From assembly GCA_963921425.1 (NCBI GenBank), contig OY992839.1:9589409-9653408 (forward strand): a DNA stretch of 64,000 bases. The letters run 5' to 3'. This DNA is from Dryas octopetala (lineage: Eukaryota; Streptophyta; Magnoliopsida; Rosales; Rosaceae). The notes beneath the pieces are model-generated. The model was not told the origin of the DNA. It did not search any database and was given only the letters and a program-made list of their open reading frames with translations. Made by a program: the position numbers and the translations under genes. Of this stretch, positions 23,001 through 33,311 are shown piece by piece (position 1 is the first letter of the stretch; every line of letters begins with the position of its first letter).

Positions 23001-24088
23001 AAGAATTAAGAGAAGCCTTTTATGGCCCAACCTTTCCTTTATAACTTTGATTCCTTTATTAAAATTGATCTCCTTCAAGTTTGGGTCTCCTAGAATCTCA
23101 TAAAGAAGAGTCCCTAGTAGTTGGGTGATCCCTTGATGTGACTTTGACTTTTCTCCAACATTTTCCAAAATACATCTACCTTCAAACTTATGGCCAATTA
23201 AATTAAAAACAGCTTTAGCAATTGTTGTCTTGCCTATTCCAGGAGTTCCCCATATCCCAACTATGCGACGATCATTTTTCCCAACACCTAAAAGTTTATC
23301 CATATCTTGTAGACGAGACTCTATTCCAACCGGGTACTTGGTCACCTCCAGGTTTGTGTAGTTTAGTAGTTGGACTGAGATCCATTCAACGATTTTGTTG
23401 ATAAATTCAAATTCATACCTATAAGTTTAAAAGCATATGTAACATTTAGGGAATCAACATTGTTCTATATCTGCTAAAAAATAAAAGAATCTTAATTATA
23501 CTAGGAAAAAAAAGCTTAAAATGGAAGATATATAGCCCTCAAATATAGAATAAAACGGTAAGTCAATACTATATATATTTAGTGGTTAGAAATATACTCC
23601 CCCTCCTTGAAAGGCCATCCAGACAACTTTGATGCTTGTTGAAGAGCTTCTGTCCATCCACTCACCTTCTCTTCGTTATCCTTGAATTTGATTTTATGGT
23701 CAGCAAGTGCTTTTCCTATATCTGATGGTTCCATCTTGTAGAAAATTGGTACAACTATTTGTTGCTTTGATTCTCTACAATGAAGAATCTCAACGACTTC
23801 ATCCAAGCACCACTTTGAGGACGCATAGTTTTCAGAGAATATGATAATGGAAATTCTGGACTCTTGAATTGCTTTGGGAAGCGTCCTAGATATTTCTTCT
23901 CCTCTTGGAAGGTCAATATCTATGAAGGTTTTAATTCCTTTCTTATCCAAAGCATCGTAAAGATATCCCGTAAAGCCATAGCGGGTATCCTCACCTCGAA
24001 AACTTAGAAAGACATCGTATGTGCATGAATGTTGGACTTGGAGGCAAGCAGAAGAAGAGGAGGCTCCTTGATTGTTGATGGAAGCCAT
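20049..24088 (-). CDS. TNL2: TIR-NB-ARC-LRR-C-JID receptor, weakened intron-1 donor
   Basis: Exons on the minus strand: 24088-23598 (TIR), 23418-22317 (NB-ARC), 22155-21880, 21773-21027 (LRR) and 20906-20049 (C-JID). The total is about 1157 aa, with every join in frame. Motifs match TNL1: DVFLSFRGEDTR, P-loop GTPGIGKTT, LLLILDDV, GLPL-like CLPLALKLLG, and again MHG for MHD (22428-22436). The TNL1 donor GGG|GTGAGT has lost its T, so that GT is gone. The next GT (GGGGGA|GTATAT, used here) keeps frame and adds one Glu, but is a poor donor. Without splicing the product is a 169-aa TIR-only protein ending GEYISNH. The acidic tail carries PCLKKQRTS twice. Confidence 0.85.
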
Positions 24089-24890
24089 GTATAGTTTGTG
24101 TTCAAAGAGTTTGGAATATTGGTAGTGATTGCGTCAAATTAAGAGTTTTCATTGTTAATATATGAAATTATGAAGGCTGCTTATGCCTTCAGCCTTTTCC
24201 TACTACCTACAATGTGAATGTGAGGAACTTTCGGTGCAACTGCAAGTCTTGTAAGATGATATTTTTTAATTAATTTGTTCTTCTTTTTCTCATATATATT
24301 GTTATCTCATGGAGGAACTTTCGGTGCAACTCTCTCACCTCCGGTCCCCTATCTCTTGGTTTAATATTTTAAATTATGATAGGTTTGGTATTAATAACTT
24401 ATTTCTATTAGAGGTGAAGGGTTATGATGGGTTATGGTCCCACTTGACTTGCAATGAATCCATGAAGCACGATCGGTCGGTGGGTCTTGGCATCTTGCTA
24501 TATTTCTAAATCTTGAGCAGCCCATTCTGACTACTCTTTTGTTTGTTTATGCATTTTGATTTTGCAGTGGGTAGTTAGTTGTTTGGTTGTAAAATGACTC
24601 AATTTTTTAAATTTTAAAAAGTGAGTCAGTCTTCTAATGAACTCATGAAAACTTGTTTATTTATGACCATCCTCGAAAAAGCAGTGAACTCCATTTGCAG
24701 GAAATCAAATTAACAACCATATATGCCAAGAATGGTTCACAAAAGTGTACAACCATATATGTAACTAAAAACCATTTGCAGTGAACGTCGAGTTGGCTTT
24801 CTCCATTTGCAGGACATCAAATTAACAACCATATATGTCAAGTTTTCCTCTCATATGCTTTTCACTCCAAAGTGCACAGCACACTCGATC
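24089..24890. other. TNL2 5' flank
   Basis: No gene seen. It is homologous to 50951-51868 upstream of TNL3. The words GGTCCCACTTGA and AATCCATGAAGCACGAT also occur at 627-690 and 12686-12750. A copy-B segment at about 51290-51480 is missing here. Confidence 0.55.
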
Positions 24891-24893
24891 ACA

Positions 24894-25110
24894 CTAACAC
24901 TTTGTAACTAAAAACATATGGTCAAGAATGGATTTGTGTGCCTTTGTGCACAAAGAGTTCGTGCCTAAGTCATCACTCAAAGTAACACCACCTGTCGTAT
25001 CAATAGCATACATCACCCAACCTAACCATGGTGGCAAGTGTTTCTGTAAGCCTTCCCTCTTCTTCATTACTTTGGCTAATAAAGTGGTAAGCACCTAATA
25101 CTATTACTAC
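24894..25110 (-). pseudogene. Unrecognised short coding-like fragment (copy A)
   Basis: A 66-codon minus-strand frame includes HLPPWLGWVMYAIDTTGG and DDLGTNSLCTKAHKS. It is nearly identical at 51870-52070, and a degraded version lies at about 33150-33250 and 59810-59920. Repeated copies of one frame with few changes could be a gene scrap carried by duplication. I cannot name the family, and no start or splice context is convincing. Confidence 0.35.
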
Positions 25111-25430
25111 TTGAAGCCCATATATTCCTCCATTTGAAACCAACACCCCCTATCCCCCTCAGCCCCACCCAACAAAAGGAGGGATGGTGAATATAAGAAG
25201 AAGGCAATTAAACTTGTATGAGAACTTGAGCAAAAACTTGAGGAAAATAATCCACCAAACCACGCCAAGAGAAATCATGTGATCCAACTCCGTTTTCTTA
25301 TGACAAACAGTACACTACATATGGTATTTGTGGTCATTTAAAAATAGTAAAGTGCTGGGCCTGTGCTCATATGACAAAGTGCAAAGCAAGCTCAAAAAGC
25401 AGGAAAGAGAAAATACCAAGTATCTAAATC

Positions 25431-25572
25431 ACCTTAGAACCACCAACCATATGTGGAACTAAAGGATTCCCAATTACTACAAATGCTAAGTTTGAAGCAT
25501 ATCCAACTAGCAGTCTTTCATTTGTATTGAACTCTACATCATCATGAACCTCCAAATCATGCGCCTGAAACA
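25431..25572 (-). pseudogene. Unidentified exon-like module, longest copy (A)
   Basis: The minus strand has a CAG acceptor-like site followed by about 47 open codons, AHDLEVHDDVEFNTNERLLV and then GYASNLAFVVIGNPL, ending SKVI and a stop near 25430. Related copies are at 2346, 14886, about 40015-40155 and 52385-52545. It looks like a last exon, possibly from a gene once part of this cluster, but I do not recognise the protein. Confidence 0.45.
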
Positions 25573-26449
25573 CGACAATAAAGCTTCAGTCACACACTAA
25601 TTTGAGGAATAAAAAAATTTAACTTGTACAAATTAAGTTAGTTCCAACTTTGCTGATCATTTAATTAGCACTCCTTTTTATCAATCATGTTACACAGATG
25701 GCTCAATGGAGATTATTGTTTATTTACCTTCATATTTGTCACTTTCATTATTTTCATAGTTATCCATTTCATCTTTTATGATAATCTATGTATTTATCTA
25801 GAATTTTAGTGTACATCTTAGGTTAAGTTTTATAATTATCACATAGTTTTTGCCTCTATAAATTGGGCCCTTTGTAATTTGTTTGAGGTAGACTTGATTA
25901 TTGATTATAAATTGGAATTTCTCTTTAAATCCCTTCCCAGTATTCTTCCCTCTTTTTACTGTTTCTCTCTTATCTCCTTAATCTAATCTTTTCTCTGTCA
26001 AAACCCTACTGGTACTACATCAGGGCTACCCTTTTCTACTTCCCATTTTTCGGTTTGTTTATGAAACTAGAATTGGGTTTTGACAAAATTGATGGATGTT
26101 AGCACCGCATCCGCTGTAGCTCTCGCTGCAATTGCCCAACTTTGACACGGACTTCATTCGAGAATTGGGCTTCGTGTATGACCAAACCACCAAGCCTTTC
26201 CAGAAGAAAACAGACAACGTTCTCAGCCATTTCACTTCGCTCAAAGGATAGTACCTAGTGTCTCACTGTTTAACAATTTTTAAAAGGCTAGGAGCGGTGT
26301 AAATATTGTTTAAAGGACACAAGTCAATTGTGTTAAACCATGAGTACCTAGAACTCATAATTTCTCTAGTACAAGCTGGTGGTGTAGGACTCATGCACGT
26401 TGATTGACTTCTCTTTAATTCATTCATCTTCTTTTTATATTTTTGTTTT
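25573..26449. other. Non-coding
   Basis: No gene supported. A weak coding-like trace, ATGGATGTTAGCACC at 26091 on the plus strand (MDVSTASAVALAAIAQL), stops after 17 codons and shifts frame. It is duplicated at about 53061 and I cannot assign it. Confidence 0.45.
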
Positions 26450-26617
26450 GGCACCACCAGTTGTATAGAAAGCTGAGGTAACTTTTTTTGTGGACTGAAT
26501 GATCAAACAAAGTCTTTGTGGACATTCTTTCCACAAAGACTTTACTCACGTTGATTGGACTTCTCTTTGAGAACAAACAAATTGGCTGTGGGAGCTTTCT
26601 ATACAACTGGTGGTGCC
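26450..26617. repeat. Nested perfect hairpin (copy A)
   Basis: Arms at 26450-26474 and 26593-26617 are perfect 25-base inverted repeats (GCACCACCAGTTGTATAG in the left arm). Between them a second hairpin (AAGTCTTTGTGGA, then TCCACAAAGACTT) sits at about 26510-26542. The same structure is at 53419-53586. It could be a small fold-back transposon or a hairpin RNA precursor. Confidence 0.65.
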
Positions 26618-26688
26618 AGTTGGGTTTCATTATATTATCAACCAAAACATACATAAACAGAGAAAAAAACTTAGCTATCCCGGGGACG

Positions 26689-26690
<2 letters not shown>

Positions 26691-26757
<67 letters not shown>
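26691..26757. repeat. (GA)n microsatellite, copy A
   Basis: About 33 GA units. The matching site in copy B (about 53661-53692) has about 15. Confidence 0.9.
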
Positions 26758-26762
<5 letters not shown>

Positions 26763-27599
26763 ATGGGGACATGCAAGTCCTAGCCTTCTCATAAACAGAA
26801 GATGTTCGTACACCAATGGGATCCATCTAAAATCCCGACCTCCATGGCTTCCAAATCATACAACCCACTCTATAACATGTATGAAAATTTTAAATTTTTC
26901 GTACTTGGAAAAAGAGAGACCCAAAAAGAAGATGGAGAAACAGCAGAGAATAATGGGAAACAAAATTTTTTTAGAAATATAAAAACTTGAAAAAAGTCTG
27001 AAACTGGGCTTTGTTTCACTGATGATATAAGTGGCTTTCACAACCTAATTCTCAAATTGTTTTTTTTCTATGATTATCAGATCGAGTTGGATGTTGCCAT
27101 GTTGGTGGGCGGCCCACTTCCTTTGTCGGTAGGAGGAAACCAAGCAATTATAAGTGATGAAGATCAGCCCACGATTTCCCATTTAAACCCAATTTAAATG
27201 ATGAAAAAAAAAAAAAAATTTATAAACAATTCTCTCCACTTTGTTCACTCCTCTTATGCTCTTATGTGGATTTCTGAGGTTGATCATAGTATTGCTTTTT
27301 CTAGTAGTGTACATGAATATTAGTACTTATGGCTCATTTGGTTTGAGAAAATTTGTGCAGAATCCAAAAGGTTTAGTAACAAAATCAGGAGAGGGAGTGA
27401 ACAAAGGGAACATACATATAGCCAAGACTAGCCCCCCTGTTGTGTATAAGGAATACTTTGAGCAATTCAAAAGAGACTTCACAGTGTTTTTGAGGTCGCA
27501 TGCAGAGGAGCTAGTCCCCGGAGGGAGTATGATCCCCTTTACTATTTTGAACTTTTCGGATTGAAACTCAAAGATATGGTTTTAGAGGTAAGTGTACGT

Positions 27600-29469
27600 A
27601 TGATATTAGAATATTCAAGTAGTAACAAAATTATTTGTATCACATATTCTTGTTTTTTTTTTTTTTTAAGACCGCGTACGTTTATAAATCACATGACAGA
27701 CTACATTTCACATAAAAGTATGAGAATCACAAAACAACTTTTAATTTGGAGAAGCTAAGCACATATAAACCAGCTTAATCAAAAAGAAAAAAAAAAAAAA
27801 AAAGCACATATAAACCAGTACGTACAACTGTACTCTATCTTGCAATTGAGATTCTGTGCAGTTGGTGAGTGTTGATGCAAATTTCCGTAAGATAGATGCA
27901 ACAACTTAAGAAGGATGATCTGATTGATTGAAAGCCCTGTTGGATGATGAAGTGGATGTTGACTCAAGATCTTCCTGCATGAACACAAGATCAAAGGAGA
28001 AGGAGAAGGAGAAGGACCGGTGTGGTACCAGCCAAATACGCTCCGATGATGAAGTCAGTGATGTGTATTTGGAGATGTTTGTGTAAGAACAAGGAAGAAC
28101 ATGTGATGAACTTGAGAGAATGAGGAAGAACAAAGTAAGATCTTCTGGGTTTATTCTCAACAAGTGGTGTATATTTTGATAGGCTTTTTGTGAATGAAGT
28201 TATGTATCTGTTTTGTGCATATAAGGCAGCTTATATGGACAAGGGAAATGGTGAAGGGTAAGTTACCTGCATGAGGGTGAATGGTTGAGAAGAGGCCACG
28301 CGTTCGGCCATGAATAGTAGCATGCACAGTTACCCACCTCCTTTACATTCAATGCTGCATTCAATGCAAGGATGGAAGATCAAGTGGGATGCCCTAATAG
28401 TCATGGCTGTGAGCTAGGATATCTCATATGTCAGAGATATTCGAGTAAGGCGATTCGTCCTGACTCCGATCTTCTAGAATGACGGTGGAATCCGAGCTGA
28501 GCCGATCAGAGACATCGTATACGCAGGTATGAAACATATCCACGTTCGGATCAGACATGCATGGATGAACTGGTTCAGACGGGTCCGACGTATGATGTGA
28601 CAGTCGTTACTCGACGGTAGTCCGTTATCTGAGAAGATGATCACCAAGAGCCGAGCCGAACCGAACTGGGATAACCAAGAAAAGATGAACACTTAATTTC
28701 TTGGAGGATCCTTAGATCGGGTCGGATCAGATGTGGGGGTCCGCTGAGATGGGCCAATCTGAAGTGGCAATGAAAGTGTTACCGAGCTGATATGTTGACG
28801 TGGAGGTCCAAGTTTGACCGTTGAAAAGTCAAAGCCTGAAGTTGGATCTAACTAGCCACGTGTTGATCCATGATTGGTTGTTAAATCCATGTGGATTTAT
28901 ATACAAACAATGAGGTGGCATTCTCCTGCTCGAATCTCTACTCCAACAAATTTTCATTGCTTTTGTGTTTTTATTTTCACCATTGCAAATGTGATGGGCT
29001 GGGCCTAATATATAAATTTAAACTCAGGCCATTTTAAAAGTTAGACGAGCCTAGTAGATATGAACTCAGGTCACTTTTAATATGGGCCCTACATATATAA
29101 GTTTTTTGAATTTTTTATATTCTGATTAGATTTTATTTTATATTATAATTAACATGAACATGAATGTGAATTGTAATAACTTGAATGAATATGTATATAT
29201 ATATATTTTTTATATTCTGATTAATGAGGGTAGCTTTTATGTGTTTTTTTAAAATTTTTTGATGATTCATTTTTGTTGTAAATTAAATTATGTGTTTACA
29301 AAAGGGGCTCATTTTAAATTTTAGCCCCAAGCCTCTAAAACTTAGTGCCGGCCCTACAGACTACCCATCAAATAGAGACATGACATGCATCTGGAGACCC
29401 ACTTGTAGATCGAATATTATGTAAACATGTAGTCAAAATTTTATTGTTAGTAATAAATGATGTTTAGAG
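27600..29469. other. Non-coding intron/repeat sequence inside the SABATH pseudogene
   Basis: No gene supported. 27906-28990 looks repeat-like: a minus-strand leader-like stretch rich in CTTCTCCTT, then a TATA word and CACGTG near 28855-28905. It may be part of an unrecognised retroelement, but no paired ends were found. 28990-29360 has GGGCCT/GGGCCC words and ends TGCCGGCCCTAC, which may be a small hAT-type element. Confidence 0.35.
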
Positions 29470-29899
29470 CAAGGAATAAAATTTTGGGTTTCGAGGAAAT
29501 TTCGATGGAAATTTCGACGGAAATTTCAAAAATTTTAAATTTCGACAGAAATTAGACGGAAACGACAGAAATTGCTATCAAAATACAGAAATTTTGAATG
29601 AAACTTTACTATATGTTTATTTAACATATTATCTACTACATTGATAAAAAACATTGAAGAAACCAAATTATATAGTAGGTTTCATGTGATATAAGATGAA
29701 TATAATGCGTGCTGGAGGCAAATACTGTTAAAAAAATAGTTCACTAATTAATAATTACATAAATTTGATTGAACAAACACCTCAGAGTTTGTGTAATTTA
29801 TTTTCCAGTTTTTCATAAATGAAAAGAACTTTTCAGAGCTTTGGATTGTTGTTGTTTGTGTTTATTTGAAGTTGTTCCATTATTACTTTCATTGAAAAT

Positions 29900-30380
29900 T
29901 TCAAGGACGAAATTCTTTGAAGGGGGATAGATTGTGAGACCCCTTTGAAGGGGGGTAGATTGTGAGACCTAGTATTTTTTCAAGTTTTATTTTGAAAAAT
30001 ATTTGAAATATTTTAAAAATTTATTTGAGAAATAAAATATTTTAGATTAATTTTATAATTTTTGTTTTAAATTAGTTTAACCCGTTTTTTGACTTTTTGA
30101 ACTATTGGGCTTTTGACTTCAATTTGTGGCTTGTTGGAAAAGTCTCGAACACACAAACATGTGAGCGCAAACTGTACATCAATCGGAACTACAATTTGAG
30201 AGATATGAGCATTTAAAATGATGGACATTTTTGTAAATTTATAAACATAAATTTTAAAAATCCAAAATCAAATTTTTTATAATAATTTCTCTCTCCACAT
30301 TATTATTCACGCACACTACCCACCGTATTGACAATTAAAGGGAAAGTCCCAACTTTTACAACAAATGAACAGATAAGTAA
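29900..30380 (+). mobile_element. Ty3/gypsy-type fossil fragment inside the TIR element
   Basis: The words AAGGACGAAATTCTTTGAAG and the purine-rich GGGGGGTAGAT, followed by TGTGAGACCTAG, resemble the 3' end of the internal region, polypurine tract and LTR start of Ty3/gypsy elements. No coding region is preserved and the right end is not defined. It is an old, broken piece, present in both copies. Confidence 0.4.
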
Positions 30381-30388
30381 GAAAATTC

Positions 30389-30514
30389 GAATAAATCTTC
30401 TATGGGGCATGCCCCAGTGAGGCATGTCTCACATGAGGTGGGACCCACAATCATGTGGGTCCCACCTCATGTGAGACATGCCTCACTGGGGCACGCCCCA
30501 CTGAAGACTCACTC
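30389..30514. mobile_element. MITE (126 bp) with 10-bp target duplication
   Basis: The termini are inverted: GAATAAATCTTCTATGGGGC on the left, against GAGTGAGTCTTCAGTGGGGC as the reverse complement of the right. Inside is a near-perfect palindrome with arms at about 30404-30449 and 30454-30499. AAGAAAATTC flanks both sides (30379-30388 and 30515-30524). Copy B has only the unoccupied site (AAGAAAAATCTGCTGC at about 57333), so the MITE landed after the 27-kb duplication. The 9-10-bp duplication suits a Mutator-type MITE. Confidence 0.8.
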
Positions 30515-30734
30515 AAGAAAATTCTGCTGCAGCCTACCCACTAGCCACTAGTCCACTACCCACCACCTCATCTCATTCTCTCTTCTCTCTCCTCATGTGG
30601 GTCCCACCTCATGTGAGACATGCCTCACTGGGGCACGCCCCACTGAAGACTCACTCAAGAAAATTCTGCTGCAGCCTACCCACTAGCCACTAGTCCACTA
30701 CCCACCACCTCATCTCATTCTCTCTTCTCTCTCC
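30451..30734. repeat. 142-bp tandem duplication covering part of the MITE
   Basis: The segment 30451-30592, starting TCATGTGGGTCCCACC, is repeated at 30593-30734 with no visible change. It includes the right half of the MITE and about 70 bases beyond. It is absent from copy B. Confidence 0.85.
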
Positions 30735-30860
30735 TCCCTTTCTCTTTCTTTTTTTTTTCCTTCTTCTTTTTCTTTCTTTTTTTTTTCTTCTTCCTTTCTC
30801 TCATTTCTTCCTTCAGTAACTCCATGTCTGCGACTCTGTGCCGACCACCAGCCCACCCTT

Positions 30861-30865
<5 letters not shown>

Positions 30866-30910
<45 letters not shown>
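30866..30910. repeat. (CT)n microsatellite, copy A
   Basis: About 22 CT units. The copy-B site (57541-57617) has about 38. Confidence 0.9.
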
Positions 30911-30912
<2 letters not shown>

Positions 30913-31757
30913 CATCCCCTCACCTGCACCGACCCCTCATCTCTTTCTCCCTGCTCTTGCCCCCTGCCACCGAAACCCACCAAAACCCAGCCCATCCTCT
31001 CTTCCTCCACATCTTTAGCTCCTCCCAAATCGCAGCCTCCCTAAAACCCAGAAATCCCACCCAATCGAAAATTTCGTCGAAATTTCGAGAATTTCGGCGA
31101 AATTTTCAAAATTTTCGGCGAAATCATCGAAATTCAGACGAAATTTTGTTGGTTTAGTGTTAAAATTTCCCTACCTCAAAAATTTGAAAATTTCGCCGAA
31201 ATTTTCGAAATTTATATCCTTGGTTTTTTTAGAGTTGGCACAAATTAAAATGAATGAACAGGCAACATTTAGTAAATAAAATTTGTTGCGAGTAATTATG
31301 TTCAAATTGTATCTATGCAAGTATAAGTGGAGGACAATTCTCCTTCTTTAGCTAACTAGTTTAGTTGGATGAATATGTTCAGTGTTTGATTGAAGAGGAA
31401 AAACTGGACACATTCAATTTGCCATTTTATACACCAACAATGAAGGAGGTAAAAGAAGTGATCGAGGCTGAAGGATCTTTTACTTTGCAAAACTTGCAAG
31501 TATTCAAAAGCGACTGTGCCTCACATATAAAGCAAGCTGACAGGAAAGCAAGGGCAGCAATACTGACCACAGAACTAAGGGCCGTGCTAAAGCCCATTCT
31601 GGCTCGTCAGTTCGGAGAAGAAGCTATGGACGATTTGTTTCGACGATTCGAAGAAGATGTGCTTGATCACATTGAAAGAGACAACTGCCAGGACATTGAC
31701 TTGGTAGGGTTCCATTTATTAAATTATAAATTAACACTATTTATTTCTCACAAATAA

Positions 31758-33311
31758 AGGGCTCACATATTATTTATTTCTCACCTTCTATTGTGAGGGT
31801 TACATCACAATTAGCCCCAAGCCCTGTGTTGTAGACGTTAAGTGTGGATACGAAGAGGGAGTCAAGTTGGAATTTCGGGGATTCTGGAACTAAAGACATG
31901 GACGTCGTAAATATGCATACAAATGTGAGGGTTCCAAATGTAAGTAACATAATGTGATGGAGAAGTATTAATTTGACAATGCTTCGTGATCGAAGCAATT
32001 AATAGACTGTGATAAGTAGGGCTTGAAAAGGTTGTCTGAAACTAGGAGTAGTGGCATAGTTGCTAAGTGGTGAATTTTTCATTATTTTCCTTGGTTATTA
32101 AGTGAGATGGGCATGACGGAATGAGTGAAAGAAAAAGTTGATTTAAAGGAGAAGCTAAAAACCTGTTGGGGCTAGAATAAAAAATGTCACGCGGCATTAA
32201 CAGCTAATGCAAGTCTCAACGAGTTAGAGAAAGTCAAACAAACAGAGTTTTCTCGGCCGAGACTATTGCCTCTCGGCCGAGAATACTTATAACCTAGAAT
32301 AACATGTTGCGCTAAGTATTAATCCCACAAGAAACCCTCAGCAACAAGAAGAATAATGTGATGTCACCCCAAAGACAGATTCTGAAAAGCAACCCTGCCA
32401 ACATCCACATTTAAGAGGAGAAAGGACATGCGTGGCATAAAAGACAGCTGTCATAGTACAAGATTAGGTGAGAGTTGAAAAGGAAAAGTGAGATTTTATA
32501 AACCTTACACGTGGAGCCCATCTGATTACGAAAATTCAATTATACATATTACAACAAATCATTTACCCAAGTTGTGGAGATTTTAATAATTAAAGCATTT
32601 GAATGAGCATTTATCAGCTCATATCAAAACTCAATTTTTTTGCAAAGCAAAGGAACTCGATTTTTTAAAATTCAAAAATTTAAAATGCAAAACTCAATTT
32701 GCATTTGAAAAGATTAAAATGCCCTCACTTAAGAATTGAATTCCTCATCAGTCTCTCATGCATGCCTCTTGAGGTCCCCCCACACCACACCCTCCCCGGC
32801 TCCCCAATCACCATCACCATACACCATTCACCAGTCACCGACATCCCTTCTTATTCAAATATCCCCAATCACTTCCCATCTTCTACAACCACAAATCCAT
32901 AATGTCTAAACCTCTTTTACAAGTCAGCAACAAGATGAGGATTTTTTCTATGTGCATCTTTTCTTTTCTTTTTTTTCCTCTTTTTCTAATGGGTATTAGA
33001 AAGAATCTTTGGGATCTTATTATAGGTCAAGAATGGCTGGAATGTTACCGAGTTCTTTTATGATAAGTTTATAACTAAAAAACATATGCATTTGTGTACC
33101 TTTTCACAGTCCCAAAGGAACAAAACTTAAGCTGGCACAAGGCGAAGCCTAGCCACCCAATGCATTTGTGTGCCTTTGTGTACAAAGAGTTTGTGCCTAA
33201 ATCATAACTCAAACCCTACCTCTAGTATCAATAGCATACATAGCATACTAATGCTACTTTGAACTTTGAAGCCCATATATTCCTCCATTTGAAACCAACA
33301 CCCCAACCTGC
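31758..33311. other. Non-coding; degraded TNL flank at its right end
   Basis: No gene supported. 32560-32630 resembles the TNL1 5' flank (GAATGAGCATTTATCAGCTC, as at 12497-12516). 33150-33250 is a degraded copy of the fragment at 24894. 33270-33311 matches the TNL relic end at 15995-16032 (CCATTTGAAACCAACACCCC). Confidence 0.5.

Larger units (their letters stand above)
600..24150. repeat. 12.7-kb tandem duplication (units 1 and 2)
   Basis: About 600-12620 repeats at about 12630-24150. Matching landmarks are AAA1/AAA2 starts (12717 apart), TNL1/TNL2 starts (12005 apart) and the relics at 1751/14281. The AAA and relic parts are almost identical. The TNL coding parts differ more. Length differences come from the solo LTR in unit 2 and the intron insertion in TNL1. 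Confidence 0.85.
29470..31222. mobile_element. Non-autonomous TIR element (CAAGGA...TCCTTG), copy A
   Basis: The left end CAAGGAATAAAATTTTGGG and the right end (reverse complement CAAGGATATAAATTTCG) form imperfect terminal inverted repeats. These are followed by many GAAATTTCG words on both sides (29490-29560 and 31065-31210). The flanks read GTTTAGAG on the left and GTTTTTTTAGAG on the right, a possible target duplication with T-run slippage. No transposase is present. The inside holds an LTR-type fossil, a MITE and CT runs. Copy B (56404-57911) lacks the MITE. A Mutator-like origin is possible but unproven. Confidence 0.6.
27081..31757 (+). pseudogene. SABATH-type methyltransferase pseudogene, copy A
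   Basis: SABATH enzymes methylate carboxyl groups of salicylic, jasmonic and related acids with SAM. The plus strand keeps a degraded CCxVxGxPxSFxGR block at about 27093-27145. LHFVHSSYALMWIS follows at 27233-27275, then after an intron-like gap (GT...GTGCAG) NKGNIHIAKTSPPVVYKEYF and VFLRSHAEELVPGG at 27361-27560. The last exon (31350-31757) reads LIEEEKLDTFNLPFYTPT, EVIEAEGSFTLQNL, then the helical C-terminus. The N-terminal SAM-binding exons are absent and the first block contains stops and shifts. A 1.75-kb transposon sits in the intron. Copy B is at 54015-58444 with the same damage plus small changes. Confidence 0.8.

Noticed and set aside
26518-26982. 154-codon frame with an RERERE tract (and SLSLSL on the other strand)
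   Set aside because: It is produced by the (GA)n run. Its length differs between copies A and B and no homology is visible.
27906-28990. Possible complete LTR retroelement in the SABATH pseudogene
   Set aside because: The leader-like composition is suggestive, but no paired ends or target duplication were found, so only a weak repeat note was kept.
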